The translations under genes were made by a program, and so were the position numbers. From NCBI RefSeq assembly GCF_022385335.1, contig NZ_CP092431.1, forward strand, positions 3,472,001-3,536,000: 64,000 nucleotides of DNA, in the 5' to 3' direction. Within the stretch, counting starts at the first letter, position 1. Each line of letters begins with the position of its first letter. The notes below the pieces were generated by a model. It saw only the letters and a list, made by a program, of their open reading frames with translations. It had not been told where the DNA came from and did no database searches. Shown in pieces: positions 36,048 to 45,662 of this stretch. This DNA is from Streptomyces deccanensis (GTDB lineage Bacteria; Actinomycetota; Actinomycetes; Streptomycetales; Streptomycetaceae).

Positions 36048-39000
36048 TCAGCTCTCGTCGGTCGAAGCCGTCACCGCGGCCGAGGACTGCTCGGCCGCCA
36101 CCGTGGTCTTCTTGGCTGCCGACTTCTTGGTGGCCGCCTTCTTGGCCGTGGCCTTCTTGGCGACCGTCTTCTTGGCGGCCGCCGTCTTCTTGGTGGCGGC
36201 CTTCTTCGCGGTGGCCTTCTTGGCCGTCTTGCGCGCCGCCGTCTTCTTGGCCGGCGCCTCGGCCTCGGCCTCCTCGGCCGCCGGAGCGGACTCCTCGACC
36301 GGGGTCTCGGCCGCGTCCTCGGCCGGAGCCGACGGGACCACGACCACGGCCGCCTCCTCGGACGCGGTGGGCGCGGTCGCCTTGCGCACGGCACGCCGAC
36401 GCGGACGGGCCGGAGCCGCGCTCTCGGCGACGGCCGCCGCCTCGGGCTGCGCCACCTCGTCGGCCACGGGCTCGGCCACGGGCTCGGCGACCGGCTCCGG
36501 GGTCGGCTCGACCGTGACCACGGCGTCGTCCGCCGCCGCTCCGGCCGGCGCGCCCGCGGGGGCGGACACCTTGCGGGTCGCCCGGCGACGCGTACGGCCC
36601 TTGGGCGCGGCCTCCTCGGTGCTGGGCGCGGCCTCCTCGGTGCTGGGGGCGGCGGCCGGCATCTCGACCACCGGGTCCTCCACCGCGACCGGCTCCGCCT
36701 CGGCGGCCTCCCGCGACTTCGGGGCACGGTCCTCGGAGACGGTGGTGACAGCCGCGGCCTCGCGGGACTCACGGGACTTCGGGGCACCGGAAGGCGCCGA
36801 CGCCCGCCGGGTCGCCCGGCGACGCGAACGGCCGCGCCCGACCGCCGCCTCCGCCTCGGCGACGCTGCTGTACAGCTCCTCGTCCGGCTCGAACTCCGGG
36901 GCGGGCAGCGCCACCGGCTCGGCGACCTCGGCGGCCACCTCCGCCTCGACCAGCTCGGCCGACTCGGCCGGCTCGACCGCCTCGGGAGCGGACACGTGCT
37001 CGTGGTCGTGCTCGGCACCGCCACGCCCGCGCTTGCGGCGCTTGCCGCCGGCGCCCGGAGCCGTCGGCTGGTCCATGTGCACGATCACGCCGCGCCCGTT
37101 GCAGTGGACACAGGTCTCGGAGAAGGACTCCAGCAGACCCTGGCCGACCCGCTTGCGGGTCATCTGCACCAGGCCCAGCGAGGTGACCTCGGCGACCTGG
37201 TGCTTCGTACGGTCGCGTCCCAGGCACTCCAGCAGGCGCCGCAGCACCAGGTCCCGGTTGGACTCCAGGACCATGTCGATGAAGTCGATGACGACGATGC
37301 CGCCGAGGTCGCGCAGCCGCAGCTGGCGCACGATCTCCTCGGCCGCCTCCAGGTTGTTCCTGGTGACCGTCTCCTCCAGGTTGCCGCCCTGGCCGGTGAA
37401 CTTCCCGGTGTTGACGTCGACCACGATCATGGCCTCGGTCTTGTCGATCACCAGCGAACCACCGCTGGGCAGCCACACCTTGCGGTCCAGCGCCTTCATC
37501 AGCTGCTCGTCGATGCGGTACGTCGCGAAGACGTCGACCTCGGAAGTCCACTTCTGCAGCCGCTCGGCCAGGTCGGGGGCGACGTGGGAGACGTATCCGT
37601 GGATGGTCTGCCAGGCGTCCTCGCCGCTGACGATGACCTTGGAGAAGTCCTCGTTGAAGATGTCGCGGACGACCCGGACGGTCATGTCCGGCTCGCCGTA
37701 CAGCAGCGTCGGCGCGTTGCCGTTCTTGGCCTTCTTCTGGATGTCCTCCCACTGCGCCTGCAGCCGCTCGACGTCACGGCGCAGCTCGTCCTCGCTCGCG
37801 CCCTCGGCGGCGGTGCGCACGATGACGCCCGCGTCCTCGGGGACGATCTTCTTGAGGATGGTCTTCAGCCGGGCCCGCTCGGTGTCGGGCAGCTTGCGGC
37901 TGATACCGGTCATCGACCCCTCGGGGACGTAGACCAGGTAGCGGCCGGGCAGGGAGACCTGGCTGGTCAGACGCGCGCCCTTGTGCCCGATCGGGTCCTT
38001 GGTGACCTGGACGAGCACGGACTGCCCGGACTTCAGGGCGGACTCGATGCGGCGCGGCCCGTTGGCCATGCCGAGCGCCTCGAAGTTGACCTCACCGGCG
38101 TACAGGACGGCGTTGCGGCCCTTGCCGATGTCGATGAAGGCGGCCTCCATCGACGGCAGCACGTTCTGCACCTTGCCGAGGTAGACGTTGCCGACGTACG
38201 AGGTCGCCTGCTCCTTGTTGACGTAGTGCTCGACGAGCACGTTGTCTTCCAGGACGCCGATCTGGGTGCGCTCGCCGCTCTGGCGGACGACCATGACGCG
38301 CTCGACGGCCTCACGGCGGGCGAGGAACTCGGCCTCGGTGATGATCGGGACACGCCGGCGGCCCTGCTCCCGGCCTTCCCGGCGGCGCTGCTTCTTGGCC
38401 TCCAGGCGGGTCGAGCCCTTGATGGACTGCACCTCGTCGGAGAACTCGGTCTCCTTGGCGCGCCGCTCGCGCGGCTCACGGACCTTGACGACCGTGCGCT
38501 CGGGGTCGTCCTGGCCCGTCTCGGCCTCGGTGCCGGAGTCACCGGCCCGACGACGACGGCGACGGCGACGACGGCTGCTGCTGGAGCCCGAACCGGACTC
38601 CTCGCGCTCGTCGCCCTCGTCCTCGGCGTCCTCGTCCAGCTGCTCGGCGGTGTCCTCGGCGTCCTGCTCGGCCTGCTCGGCGGCGAGCTCGTCGCCCTCG
38701 GCGGCGTCCTCGGCCTCGGCCGACTCGCCCCGGCGACGACGGCGCCCACCACGGCGACGGCGACGCCGCGACCCGGTGGACTCCTCCTCGCCGTACTCGT
38801 CGCCCTCGGCGGAGTCCTCGCCGGTCTCCTCGGCGTCCTCGAGCTCCTCCGGCTCGTCGGCGACCACGGTGGCGGCCGCGGGCTGCTCGGCCTCGGCGGG
38901 CTCGCCCCGGCGGCGACGGCGACGCCGCGACCCGCCGGTGGGCTCCTCCTCGACGGCCCCGCCGAGGTCGGTGGTCTCGGCGCTCTCGGCCGGTTCGGCC

Positions 39001-40256
39001 GGCTCGACCGTCTCGGTCTCGGCCTCGGCGGCGGCCTGCGCGGCGGCCCGCTCCGGCGTCTGGAACATCGGCTCGGTGAACACCGGGGCCTGGAACACGG
39101 CCACGGCGGGCCGCGACGGACGCGACGGCGCGTCCTCCGTCTTCGGCGCGGCAGGCGCGGAGAATCCTCCGGCGGCCTTGCGCGTGGCCCGACGACGGGG
39201 CCGACGCGGGCCGTCGTCCTCGACCTCGGCCTCGGTAGCCGCCCGCGGTGCCGCGACCGGCTCGCGCTCGGCCACGGCGGTCGCGGGGGCGGCCTCGGCG
39301 GCGGGCGCCCGGTCGGCCGGGGCCTGCGCGGTCTCGGCGGCAACGGACTCGTTCTCGGTCGCGCGCTCGTCGGTGGCCTCGCCGGCGGGCGCTGCGACCC
39401 GGCGGGTGGCACGCCGACGGGTGCGACGGGGCGCGGCCTCCTCGGCCGCGGCCTCCACCGGCGCGCTCTCCTGCACCTCGGTGGGCGCGGTGTCCACGGC
39501 CTCCGCCGGAGCCTCCACGGGCTCGGCGGCCTTCGGCTCACCGGCGGGCGCGGACGCCCGGCGCGTGGCGCGACGGCGCGTACGCCCGGCGGGCGCGGCC
39601 TCCTCGGCAGCGGCCGGGGCCTCGGCGACGGCGGCGGGCTCGGCGGCGACCTCGGGCTCGGCCACCGCGGCCGTCTCGGCGGGGGTCTCCTCGGCGGCCT
39701 GGGGCGCGCTCGTGGGGGCGGAGGCGCGGCGGGTCGCACGGCGGCGCGTACGCCCGGCGGGCGCGGCCTCCTCGACGGCAGCGGGCGCCTCGGCGACGGG
39801 CTCGGCGGCGACCTCGGCGACGGCGGCCGGAGCCACGGTCTCGACCACCTCGACGACCTCGGCGTCCTTGGGCGCACCGGCGGGCGCGGAGGCGCGGCGG
39901 GTCGCGCGACGGCGCGTACGCCCGGCGGGCGCGGCCTCCTCGACGGCAGCGGGCGCCTCGGCGGCGGGGACCTCGGCCTCCTCGGCCTCGGCGACCTGCG
40001 CGTCCTCACCGGTCACGCCGTCGTCGACGGTCTCGGTGGTGTCGTCCGCCTCGGTCGGCTCGACGGCCGCGAGGTCCTCGGACTCGGCGGCCGGTATGGC
40101 CGGCGCGGTGGTCTCCGCGGCCGCTTCGGAGCCGGCGGCCGGCGGACCCGCGGGGCGGGACGCTGCACGGCGCCGACGGCGCGGCGGCAGGGTGTCGCTC
40201 GGCGTGTTGTTGTCGGAGCCCTGCGCGGGCTCGGCGGGTTCGATCGATTCGGGCAT
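36048..40256 (-). CDS. rne: ribonuclease E/G (RNase ES type, 1402 aa)
   Basis: The endonuclease processes rRNA and turns over mRNA. The catalytic core is central (about 610-1060): an S1-like RNA-binding part, IVVDVNTGKFTG and GGIVVIDFIDMVLE with the acidic residues that bind magnesium, and CVHCNGRG matching the zinc-link motif. About 600 residues before and 340 after are low-complexity acidic/Ala with eight basic RRRAxRR/K blocks (five before, three after the core), and the last 60 residues are Lys/Ala repeats like histone H1. The domain order with arms on both sides is known for Streptomyces RNase ES. Start ATG after GGGAG. Confidence 0.95.
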   Translation of the reverse strand: MPESIEPAEPAQGSDNNTPSDTLPPRRRRRAASRPAGPPAAGSEAAAETTAPAIPAAESEDLAAVEPTEADDTTETVDDGVTGEDAQVAEAEEAEVPAAEAPAAVEEAAPAGRTRRRATRRASAPAGAPKDAEVVEVVETVAPAAVAEVAAEPVAEAPAAVEEAAPAGRTRRRATRRASAPTSAPQAAEETPAETAAVAEPEVAAEPAAVAEAPAAAEEAAPAGRTRRRATRRASAPAGEPKAAEPVEAPAEAVDTAPTEVQESAPVEAAAEEAAPRRTRRRATRRVAAPAGEATDERATENESVAAETAQAPADRAPAAEAAPATAVAEREPVAAPRAATEAEVEDDGPRRPRRRATRKAAGGFSAPAAPKTEDAPSRPSRPAVAVFQAPVFTEPMFQTPERAAAQAAAEAETETVEPAEPAESAETTDLGGAVEEEPTGGSRRRRRRRGEPAEAEQPAAATVVADEPEELEDAEETGEDSAEGDEYGEEESTGSRRRRRRGGRRRRRGESAEAEDAAEGDELAAEQAEQDAEDTAEQLDEDAEDEGDEREESGSGSSSSRRRRRRRRRAGDSGTEAETGQDDPERTVVKVREPRERRAKETEFSDEVQSIKGSTRLEAKKQRRREGREQGRRRVPIITEAEFLARREAVERVMVVRQSGERTQIGVLEDNVLVEHYVNKEQATSYVGNVYLGKVQNVLPSMEAAFIDIGKGRNAVLYAGEVNFEALGMANGPRRIESALKSGQSVLVQVTKDPIGHKGARLTSQVSLPGRYLVYVPEGSMTGISRKLPDTERARLKTILKKIVPEDAGVIVRTAAEGASEDELRRDVERLQAQWEDIQKKAKNGNAPTLLYGEPDMTVRVVRDIFNEDFSKVIVSGEDAWQTIHGYVSHVAPDLAERLQKWTSEVDVFATYRIDEQLMKALDRKVWLPSGGSLVIDKTEAMIVVDVNTGKFTGQGGNLEETVTRNNLEAAEEIVRQLRLRDLGGIVVIDFIDMVLESNRDLVLRRLLECLGRDRTKHQVAEVTSLGLVQMTRKRVGQGLLESFSETCVHCNGRGVIVHMDQPTAPGAGGKRRKRGRGGAEHDHEHVSAPEAVEPAESAELVEAEVAAEVAEPVALPAPEFEPDEELYSSVAEAEAAVGRGRSRRRATRRASAPSGAPKSRESREAAAVTTVSEDRAPKSREAAEAEPVAVEDPVVEMPAAAPSTEEAAPSTEEAAPKGRTRRRATRKVSAPAGAPAGAAADDAVVTVEPTPEPVAEPVAEPVADEVAQPEAAAVAESAAPARPRRRAVRKATAPTASEEAAVVVVPSAPAEDAAETPVEESAPAAEEAEAEAPAKKTAARKTAKKATAKKAATKKTAAAKKTVAKKATAKKAATKKSAAKKTTVAAEQSSAAVTASTDES

Positions 40257-40501
40257 GCGGGCGTTTCTCCCGTCAGGCTCCCGGGCGCCGCACCCGGCCC
40301 GGCGTAGCCGGTGACGTCCGCGGCTCGCGTGATACGCGACTGCCGCCGTCCGGGGCGCGGGCGCCGCACGGGAGCTCTCTGTGTCCTGTCTCGCCGGTTC
40401 CGTACGCCATGTTGCGTACGGCCTGGCGAAAGTCTTGTGGTCGGTGCGCTGCCCGACCCAGGTGGCTCCCGGATCAGAGGGCGGCGCTACGACGTCCGTC
40501 C
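40257..40501. other. rne upstream region
   Basis: These 245 bases lie between the DUF2344 gene and rne. CCGTACGC and GCGTACGG form a hairpin around 40397-40418. No gene is supported. The region may be a transcribed leader of rne, where RNase E autoregulation usually acts, but no conserved element was recognised. Confidence 0.35.
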
Positions 40502-41359
40502 CTACGCGGGGCCTACCGGCGCCGACGCCTTCGCGGCGGCAGCGGGTTCGGCCGTTGAGGGGGCCGGCGCTGCCTCGCGGTCGGGCGCGAGCGGGTCGGT
40601 CACCGTGCCGGTCTCATCATCGAAAAGCCCCTGCGCCAGCCTGGTCACCGCAGCGGGGACCGGCGGCGCCAGGTCGGCCACGGCGCGGAGACCGGACAGG
40701 ACGTCGTCGGGTCGTACGGCAGGCGTCACGTGCCGAACAACCAGCCGCAGTATCGCACAGGGCTGGTCCGTCGGCCTATCAGCCTGTGGACGCGGCGTCT
40801 CAGAACCGGCCGCTCCGGCGCTTCCGTCACGTCCATCACGTGCGTCATGGTCATCACGTGCGTGTCCGTCACGGCTGTCGAGATCGACGACGGCGGCGCG
40901 GGCGTCGAAGGTCCGCATGCCGTTCTTGGTCCTGCGCTGGACCTCGACGAGCTCCGCCGCCTTGAAGACCTCGACCGCGCGCGCGGCCTCCTCGGGGTCC
41001 ACGCCGTCCAGGCGCAGTTCCCATTCGGAGGCCGTGAGCCGGTCGGCGAGCCCGGAGGTCCGGGCCTCGACCGCGTCGACGATGTCGAGGCCGGTGGGCA
41101 GCGACTCGTCGAGCAGGATCCTGAGCTTCTCCGGATCACGCGCCTCGGTGAGCGCGATCTCCAGGTACTCCGCCTCACTGCCCGTGCCGGTGGGTGCGGC
41201 ATTGGCGTACGACACCTTCGGATGCGGCGTGAACCCCGCCGAGTACGCCATCGGCACCTCGGCACGGCGCAGCGCACGCTCGAAAGCGCGCTGGAAGTCA
41301 CGGTGGCTGGTGAACCGGAGGCGGCCGCGCTTGGTGTAGCGCAGTCGGATGCGCTGCAC
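40502..41359 (-). CDS. DUF2344 / TIGR03936 family protein (285 aa)
   Basis: The start IRLRYTKRGRLRFTSHRDFQ followed by RALRRAEVPMAYSAGFTPHP is the signature of this family, which normally accompanies a B12-binding radical SAM enzyme as neighbour or fusion. The GTG at 41359 is used, but the frame stays open upstream to a CTG at 41403 followed by codons for GKRQPEGPPPAPAV, which also looks like protein; a CTG start cannot be excluded. A hydrophilic Asp/His/Arg insertion (about 165-185) interrupts the fold, and the last 50 residues are Ala/Pro-rich. Function unknown, perhaps RNA modification with the partner at 45663. Confidence 0.8.
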   Translation of the reverse strand: MQRIRLRYTKRGRLRFTSHRDFQRAFERALRRAEVPMAYSAGFTPHPKVSYANAAPTGTGSEAEYLEIALTEARDPEKLRILLDESLPTGLDIVDAVEARTSGLADRLTASEWELRLDGVDPEEAARAVEVFKAAELVEVQRRTKNGMRTFDARAAVVDLDSRDGHARDDHDARDGRDGSAGAAGSETPRPQADRPTDQPCAILRLVVRHVTPAVRPDDVLSGLRAVADLAPPVPAAVTRLAQGLFDDETGTVTDPLAPDREAAPAPSTAEPAAAAKASAPVGPA

Positions 41360-41407
41360 CGCGGGTGCGGGCGGCGGGCCTTCGGGCTGTCGCTTGCCCA
41401 GTGTCGT

Positions 41408-42526
41408 TCAGTCCTTCGTGAGAGCGGTCGTACTGCTACCAAGAGTACGTGCCTCGGCGGCTCGCGGTTCCCGCCGGTGCACGGGCTTCGGTTCGGGCGG
41501 CGGTCCGAAGAGGGCCGAGCGCACCCCGGCGCGGGCCTGGCGGACGGTCTCGCGGGCGGTGGCCAGCGCCTGCCTGGTGGTGCGGCCCACGGCACGCCCG
41601 ACCGCCGCGACCGGTTTCCACACCGCGTCCCGGACGAAGTGACCGGCGGGGGTGAGGACCGTCCGGTACACCCACCGGGTCGGCTCGACCAGGAGCCACC
41701 GGAACAGGTTCGCCAGGAACCGTCCGACGGCGAGCGAGACCCGCCCGGCCACCCGCCACGCGTGCCCGAGGGCCTCCCCGATCTCCCGGCCGACGACGGC
41801 GAGGAACCGCCCGACGGGCGCGAGCACCCAACGCCACAGAGCGAGCACGGGCAGCACCAGGAGCACGCGCAGCGTCCAGTGAACGCCGAGCCAGAGCCCG
41901 GTGAAGATCATCCGTACGAGCCACACGCACCCCCTCGCCACCCACGCGATCGCGTGCCCCGTGGGCGTCAGCACGTACCGGTACAACCACGCGGCCGGTA
42001 CGACGAGCAGGTGGCGGAGCAGCCAGGCGATGCCCCGCCCGACCGGCACGACCGTCCACCGGTACGACCACAGGAGCCCGGCGAGGACACCTCGGGCGAC
42101 CCAGCCGCACCCGGCCCCGACACCGGCGGCCGCCCAGGCGAGCGCATGCCCCACCGGCGTCAGCACGTACCGGTACGCCCACACCGCCGGCACCACCAGC
42201 AGCCGGTACCCGAGCCACCCGAGCAGCCGGGCGAGCGGCACGACGACGTACCGCCACAGCGCCACACACGGCCACACGAGGACGGCCCGGCCGACCCACA
42301 GCACCGCACGGCCCGCGGGCCGCAACACGGTGTCCGTCAGCAACCGCCCGCCCACCACCAGCGCGTCCCACACCATGCGCACGGGTACGACGAGCACGAG
42401 CACCACGATCCGCACGGGAATCCGTATCGCGACGACAAGACACCCCTCGGGCGCCTGCTGCGCCCCGGCGGCTGTCCGGCGCGCCGCGGGTTCCTGCTCC
42501 CGGGCGGGCCCTTTCTCCAGGTCCAT
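41408..42526 (-). CDS. membrane protein made of W-x-Y-R-Y-V-L-T-P-x-G-H-A repeats (372 aa)
   Basis: The protein is hydrophobic but rich in Arg and Trp. A unit close to WxYRYVLTPxGHAxAW recurs at about residues 91, 116, 153, 180, 231 and 285, with a weaker one near 64, giving regularly spaced amphipathic or membrane-dipping helices that alternate hydrophobic faces with Arg. The last 70 residues are basic and polar. No enzyme motif is visible. It sits in the block between the DUF2344 and radical SAM genes. It may be a membrane scaffold; I know of no described function. Confidence 0.7.
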   Translation of the reverse strand: MDLEKGPAREQEPAARRTAAGAQQAPEGCLVVAIRIPVRIVVLVLVVPVRMVWDALVVGGRLLTDTVLRPAGRAVLWVGRAVLVWPCVALWRYVVVPLARLLGWLGYRLLVVPAVWAYRYVLTPVGHALAWAAAGVGAGCGWVARGVLAGLLWSYRWTVVPVGRGIAWLLRHLLVVPAAWLYRYVLTPTGHAIAWVARGCVWLVRMIFTGLWLGVHWTLRVLLVLPVLALWRWVLAPVGRFLAVVGREIGEALGHAWRVAGRVSLAVGRFLANLFRWLLVEPTRWVYRTVLTPAGHFVRDAVWKPVAAVGRAVGRTTRQALATARETVRQARAGVRSALFGPPPEPKPVHRREPRAAEARTLGSSTTALTKD

Positions 42527-42686
42527 GACGACGTAGACGCAGTCGGCGTGTCGTCCGGATCCAGCCCACGCCGCCGATTTCGCACGGCAGCGGCCACGTC
42601 ACCGAGTACGCACGGCACGGGCCGACGTCGGCGGGTCCACAGCGCACCGCCCCCGGCGGCCGCGCCGCGCCTGCCCGTTGCGCGTC
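42527..42686. other. intergenic region, no supported gene
   Basis: These 160 bases separate the repeat membrane protein from the glycosyltransferase. No terminator or promoter was recognised. Confidence 0.35.
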
Positions 42687-43835
42687 CTACCGCTTGCGCC
42701 CGGACGACCTCTTGCCGGTCCGGGCCGCCTTGGGGCGGCGTACCACGGCGGACAGGTCCGGCCGGTCGGCGTGCGGCGCCGAGAACTCCCGGTTGATCTC
42801 GACCTGGCGGCGGACGCGTTCAGGCAGGTCCCGCATGGCCAGCAGACGGTCGCAGGCCCGGAGCGCGGCGGCGTGGTCGCCCACCCAGTGGGCGGTGATG
42901 GAGAACTCGAACAGCAGGCCCCACCGGTAGACCCAGGGCTTGGTGAAGAGCAGGTCGTCCGGCGCGGGCCGGTCGACGACGTCGACGAGAAGGGCGTGCG
43001 CGGTGTGATGACGCCGCCGGAGCCGCAGCCGGGAGGCCAACTCGTAGCAGGCCTCGAGCCTGGTGGGACGTGACTCCCAGGCGCGGGAGAAGGTGTCCAT
43101 GGCTCCCGGCCAGTCGTCTTGCGCCTCCGCCCGGAGGATTCCCGCCTCCAGGAGCGAGCAGTAGACCTCCTCGCCCCAGCCGCCCATCGCCGCACGTCGC
43201 TCGTACAGGTCGATCGCCTCCCGCGCGTGGCCGAGGTCCCGTTCGGTGTTGGCCAGGTAGAAGACGGTGCGGGGGTTGGTGGGGTCGCGTTCCAGTTCGC
43301 GCCTGAGCAACTGCGCGTCGCGTTCGAACTTGTCGGCGCGGCAGCCGCCGTCCGCGTGGTCCTCGATGACGAGGGCGTCCAGGTTCTCCTGGACGTCGGG
43401 CCCGTCGGTGCAGGGGTACTCGTGAGTGACCCCTTCGTAGCGCCAGAGCAGGTCCCCCCGCATCAGGTGCTTGAAGCGGTGCTGGGTGCCCGGTGTGTCG
43501 TAGCGCAGCATGTACGAGGTCGCCGTGAGCCGGGGCAGCGGCGCGTCCTGGCGCAGTACGTGGTCGGCGTCGACGGTGAGCAGGAAGTCGGCTTTTCCCC
43601 GGGCGTGTTGGATGTTCCGCGTCCGGTTGTGGCCGAAGTCGACCCAGGGCTCCTCGCGCAGCTCGCCCGGGACGCCGTCCAGCGCCGCGCGGATCAGGTC
43701 CGGCGTGCCGTCCGTCGAGCCGGTGTCGGTGATGACCCAGGTGTCGATCAGCGGGCGGACGGAGGCGAGGCAGCGCTCGATCACCCGCGCCTCGTTCTTG
43801 ACGATCATGCAGAGGCAGATGGTCTGCGGCTTCAC
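42687..43835 (-). CDS. GT2 family glycosyltransferase with TPR-like repeats (382 aa)
   Basis: The GTG at 43835 (VKPQTICLCMIVKNEARV) is used because the GT-A domain starts there. The nucleotide-sugar motifs are TDTGSTDGTPD near residue 60 and LLTVDADH near residue 88 (a DxD-type metal site). After residue 180 come TPR-like helices (NPRTVFYLANTERDLGHARE, WPGAMDTFSRAWESRPTRLE). This GT2-TPR combination often modifies proteins or cell-surface glycans. The gene is divergent from the collagen-like protein gene, which is Ser/Thr-rich and a plausible acceptor. The tail is basic. Confidence 0.82.
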   Translation of the reverse strand: MKPQTICLCMIVKNEARVIERCLASVRPLIDTWVITDTGSTDGTPDLIRAALDGVPGELREEPWVDFGHNRTRNIQHARGKADFLLTVDADHVLRQDAPLPRLTATSYMLRYDTPGTQHRFKHLMRGDLLWRYEGVTHEYPCTDGPDVQENLDALVIEDHADGGCRADKFERDAQLLRRELERDPTNPRTVFYLANTERDLGHAREAIDLYERRAAMGGWGEEVYCSLLEAGILRAEAQDDWPGAMDTFSRAWESRPTRLEACYELASRLRLRRRHHTAHALLVDVVDRPAPDDLLFTKPWVYRWGLLFEFSITAHWVGDHAAALRACDRLLAMRDLPERVRRQVEINREFSAPHADRPDLSAVVRRPKAARTGKRSSGRKR

Positions 43836-44076
43836 GGTTTCACCGGTCCCGGGACGGTTGGAACGCTGCCCGAGAGGCCGCGTGACGTACCCCCTCATAT
43901 CGCACAAATCACTGCCGCCGACGCCGAATTAGCCCAGCCGTGAGGCCGGTTTAGGCCGATTTGATGATCTCCATCCCCGTCCGGTCCAGCTCGCTGGTCG
44001 AGTCGGTGGACAGGGGCGAGGCTCACGATCGAGTGCGGGGAAAAGCCCCAAACCGGTTGAAACAAGGAGCACATAG
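43836..44076. promoter_or_regulatory. divergent promoter region of the glycosyltransferase and collagen-like genes
   Basis: No gene is seen. A short GGGG-AAAAG-CCCC hairpin lies near 44038-44049, just before the AAGGAG ribosome site of the collagen-like gene. No clear -35/-10 pair was recognised. Confidence 0.35.
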
Positions 44077-45567
44077 ATGAGTCCTGAGCGCAGGACGATC
44101 TCGCTGATAGGCCCGCTGGCACGCCACAGGATCACCAAGGTCAGCACGTATGCCTCGCTCGCACTGGCGGTGACCGCCGGACTGGCCGGCCCCGCCGCAG
44201 CGGCAGCACGCAGCGTGTCCGAGCCCTCCACCGTGACGAGGGCCGGCAACGACGAGTGCCCGCCCGCCGACGAGCACGATGGTCAGCACCACACCGACGA
44301 CGGGCAGCACCAGGACGAGCACGACGGATCGTCGCCGGACTGGTACGACGACCAGGACCAGAACCGCACGGCGGCACTCGGTGGCAACGACGACCACTGC
44401 GAGGAAGGTCCCAGCGGCCCACCCGGACCTCAGGGCCCGACCGGCCCGACGGGCCCGCGGGGCGAGGTCGGTCCCCAGGGCGAGGTGGGTCCGCAGGGCG
44501 ATACCGGTCCCCAGGGCGAGGTCGGCCCCCAGGGCGACACCGGCGAGCAGGGCCCCGCCGGACCCACCGGAGCCACGGGAGCCACGGGAGCCACCGGAGC
44601 TACGGGAGCCACCGGAACCACGGGTGCCACCGGAGGGATCGGCCCCGCCGGACCCGAGGGTCCCGTCGGCCCGGCCGGAGCGGACGGGCAGACGGGAGCC
44701 ACCGGTGCCACCGGAACCACGGGCGCCACGGGCCCCGCCGGTCCCTGCTCCGACATCGACGCGGTACAGGACTCCAAGAAGCGCGAGTTCCGGGTCGTCC
44801 TGAGCGACGGGCGGGTCTTCGCCGGCATCCGCGACCTCCAGGGCGAGGCGGCCCACCCGTTCCTGTGGACCGACCTGAGCACCCACCCCTACTTCCCGGC
44901 GGGCGGCCGTGATTCGCAGGGCCGCTACGTCGGCTACGCCTGCGGTGTCTCCGTCAACACGCACGCCCACGGCGAGGGCCACGGCCACGGCCAGAAAGAA
45001 ACCGGCAAGGAGACGGGCAAGGAGCACAGCCAGAGCACGGGCCAGGGCCACAGCCAGCAGACCGGCCAGAGCCAGGGCCACAGCCAGCAGACCGGCCAGA
45101 GTCAGGGCCACAGCCAGAACACGGGGCAGAGCCACAACCAGGGCACGAGCGAGGGCACGGGCACCGGTCACGCCCAGCAGACCGGCCAGAGCCACAGCCA
45201 GGGCACGAGCAGCGGCTACACCCAGGACACCGGCAAGGACTACAGCCAGGGGTCGAACCAGGGCCACAGCCAGCAGACCGGCCAGGACCACGGCGGGAGC
45301 ACCGGCGCGGACCACGGTGAGAACAAGGGCCAGCCCAAGGGCGACCACGCGAGCGCCTCGAAGGGCCTCGTGAAGTTCAACGTCGTCACCACCGTCGGCC
45401 AGGTCTGGGAGACGACCTGCGTACCGGTGGACACCCAGCCCCACGCCACCCTGAACTGCGACGACGCCCAGGGCAACCCGCGCCCCTGGTACCGGGTCGA
45501 ACTCCAGCCGTCGGACAACATCGTCAACGGCGGCTCGACCGTCACGCCCCGCGTGACCGGCCGGTAG
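44077..45567 (+). CDS. secreted collagen-like protein (496 aa)
   Basis: An AAGGAG site precedes the ATG. A signal peptide (about 1-44) ends in an Ala run. An acidic His/Asp-rich segment follows, then 38 uninterrupted Gly-X-Y triplets (residues 111-224), first GPQGEV-like, then GAT-rich. Next comes a small globular part ([20 protein letters not shown]...), then about 100 residues of Ser/Gln/His/Gly repeats around [10 protein letters not shown], and a final beta-type domain with paired Cys. The collagen triplets should form a triple helix; without hydroxyproline, the Thr-rich half may be stabilised by glycans. No sortase motif is seen. Confidence 0.9.
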   Translation: MSPERRTISLIGPLARHRITKVSTYASLALAVTAGLAGPAAAAARSVSEPSTVTRAGNDECPPADEHDGQHHTDDGQHQDEHDGSSPDWYDDQDQNRTAALGGNDDHCEEGPSGPPGPQGPTGPTGPRGEVGPQGEVGPQGDTGPQGEVGPQGDTGEQGPAGPTGATGATGATGATGATGTTGATGGIGPAGPEGPVGPAGADGQTGATGATGTTGATGPAGPCSDIDAVQDSKKREFRVVLSDGRVFAGIRDLQGEAAHPFLWTDLSTHPYFPAGGRDSQGRYVGYACGVSVNTHAHGEGHGHGQKETGKETGKEHSQSTGQGHSQQTGQSQGHSQQTGQSQGHSQNTGQSHNQGTSEGTGTGHAQQTGQSHSQGTSSGYTQDTGKDYSQGSNQGHSQQTGQDHGGSTGADHGENKGQPKGDHASASKGLVKFNVVTTVGQVWETTCVPVDTQPHATLNCDDAQGNPRPWYRVELQPSDNIVNGGSTVTPRVTGR

Positions 45568-45596
45568 GACACGAGACCGACCGGCAGTACATGAGA

Positions 45597-45638
45597 AGGG
45601 GTGCCCGGAGCACGGCGAACGGCCCTCCGGACACCCCT
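45597..45638. terminator. shared terminator between convergent genes
   Basis: AGGGGTGCCCGGAG (45597-45610) and CTCCGGACACCCCT (45625-45638) pair over 14 positions with one mismatch, between the collagen-like gene and the radical SAM gene. Confidence 0.75.
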
Positions 45639-45662
45639 CACGACCTGTCGGCCGCGGCCGGG

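Noticed and set aside
35988..40307. A plus-strand open frame of 1439 codons opposite rne
   Set aside because: It is antisense to RNase E and made of Leu/Gly/Arg low complexity with no start site or family; such frames are a by-product of GC-rich codon use.
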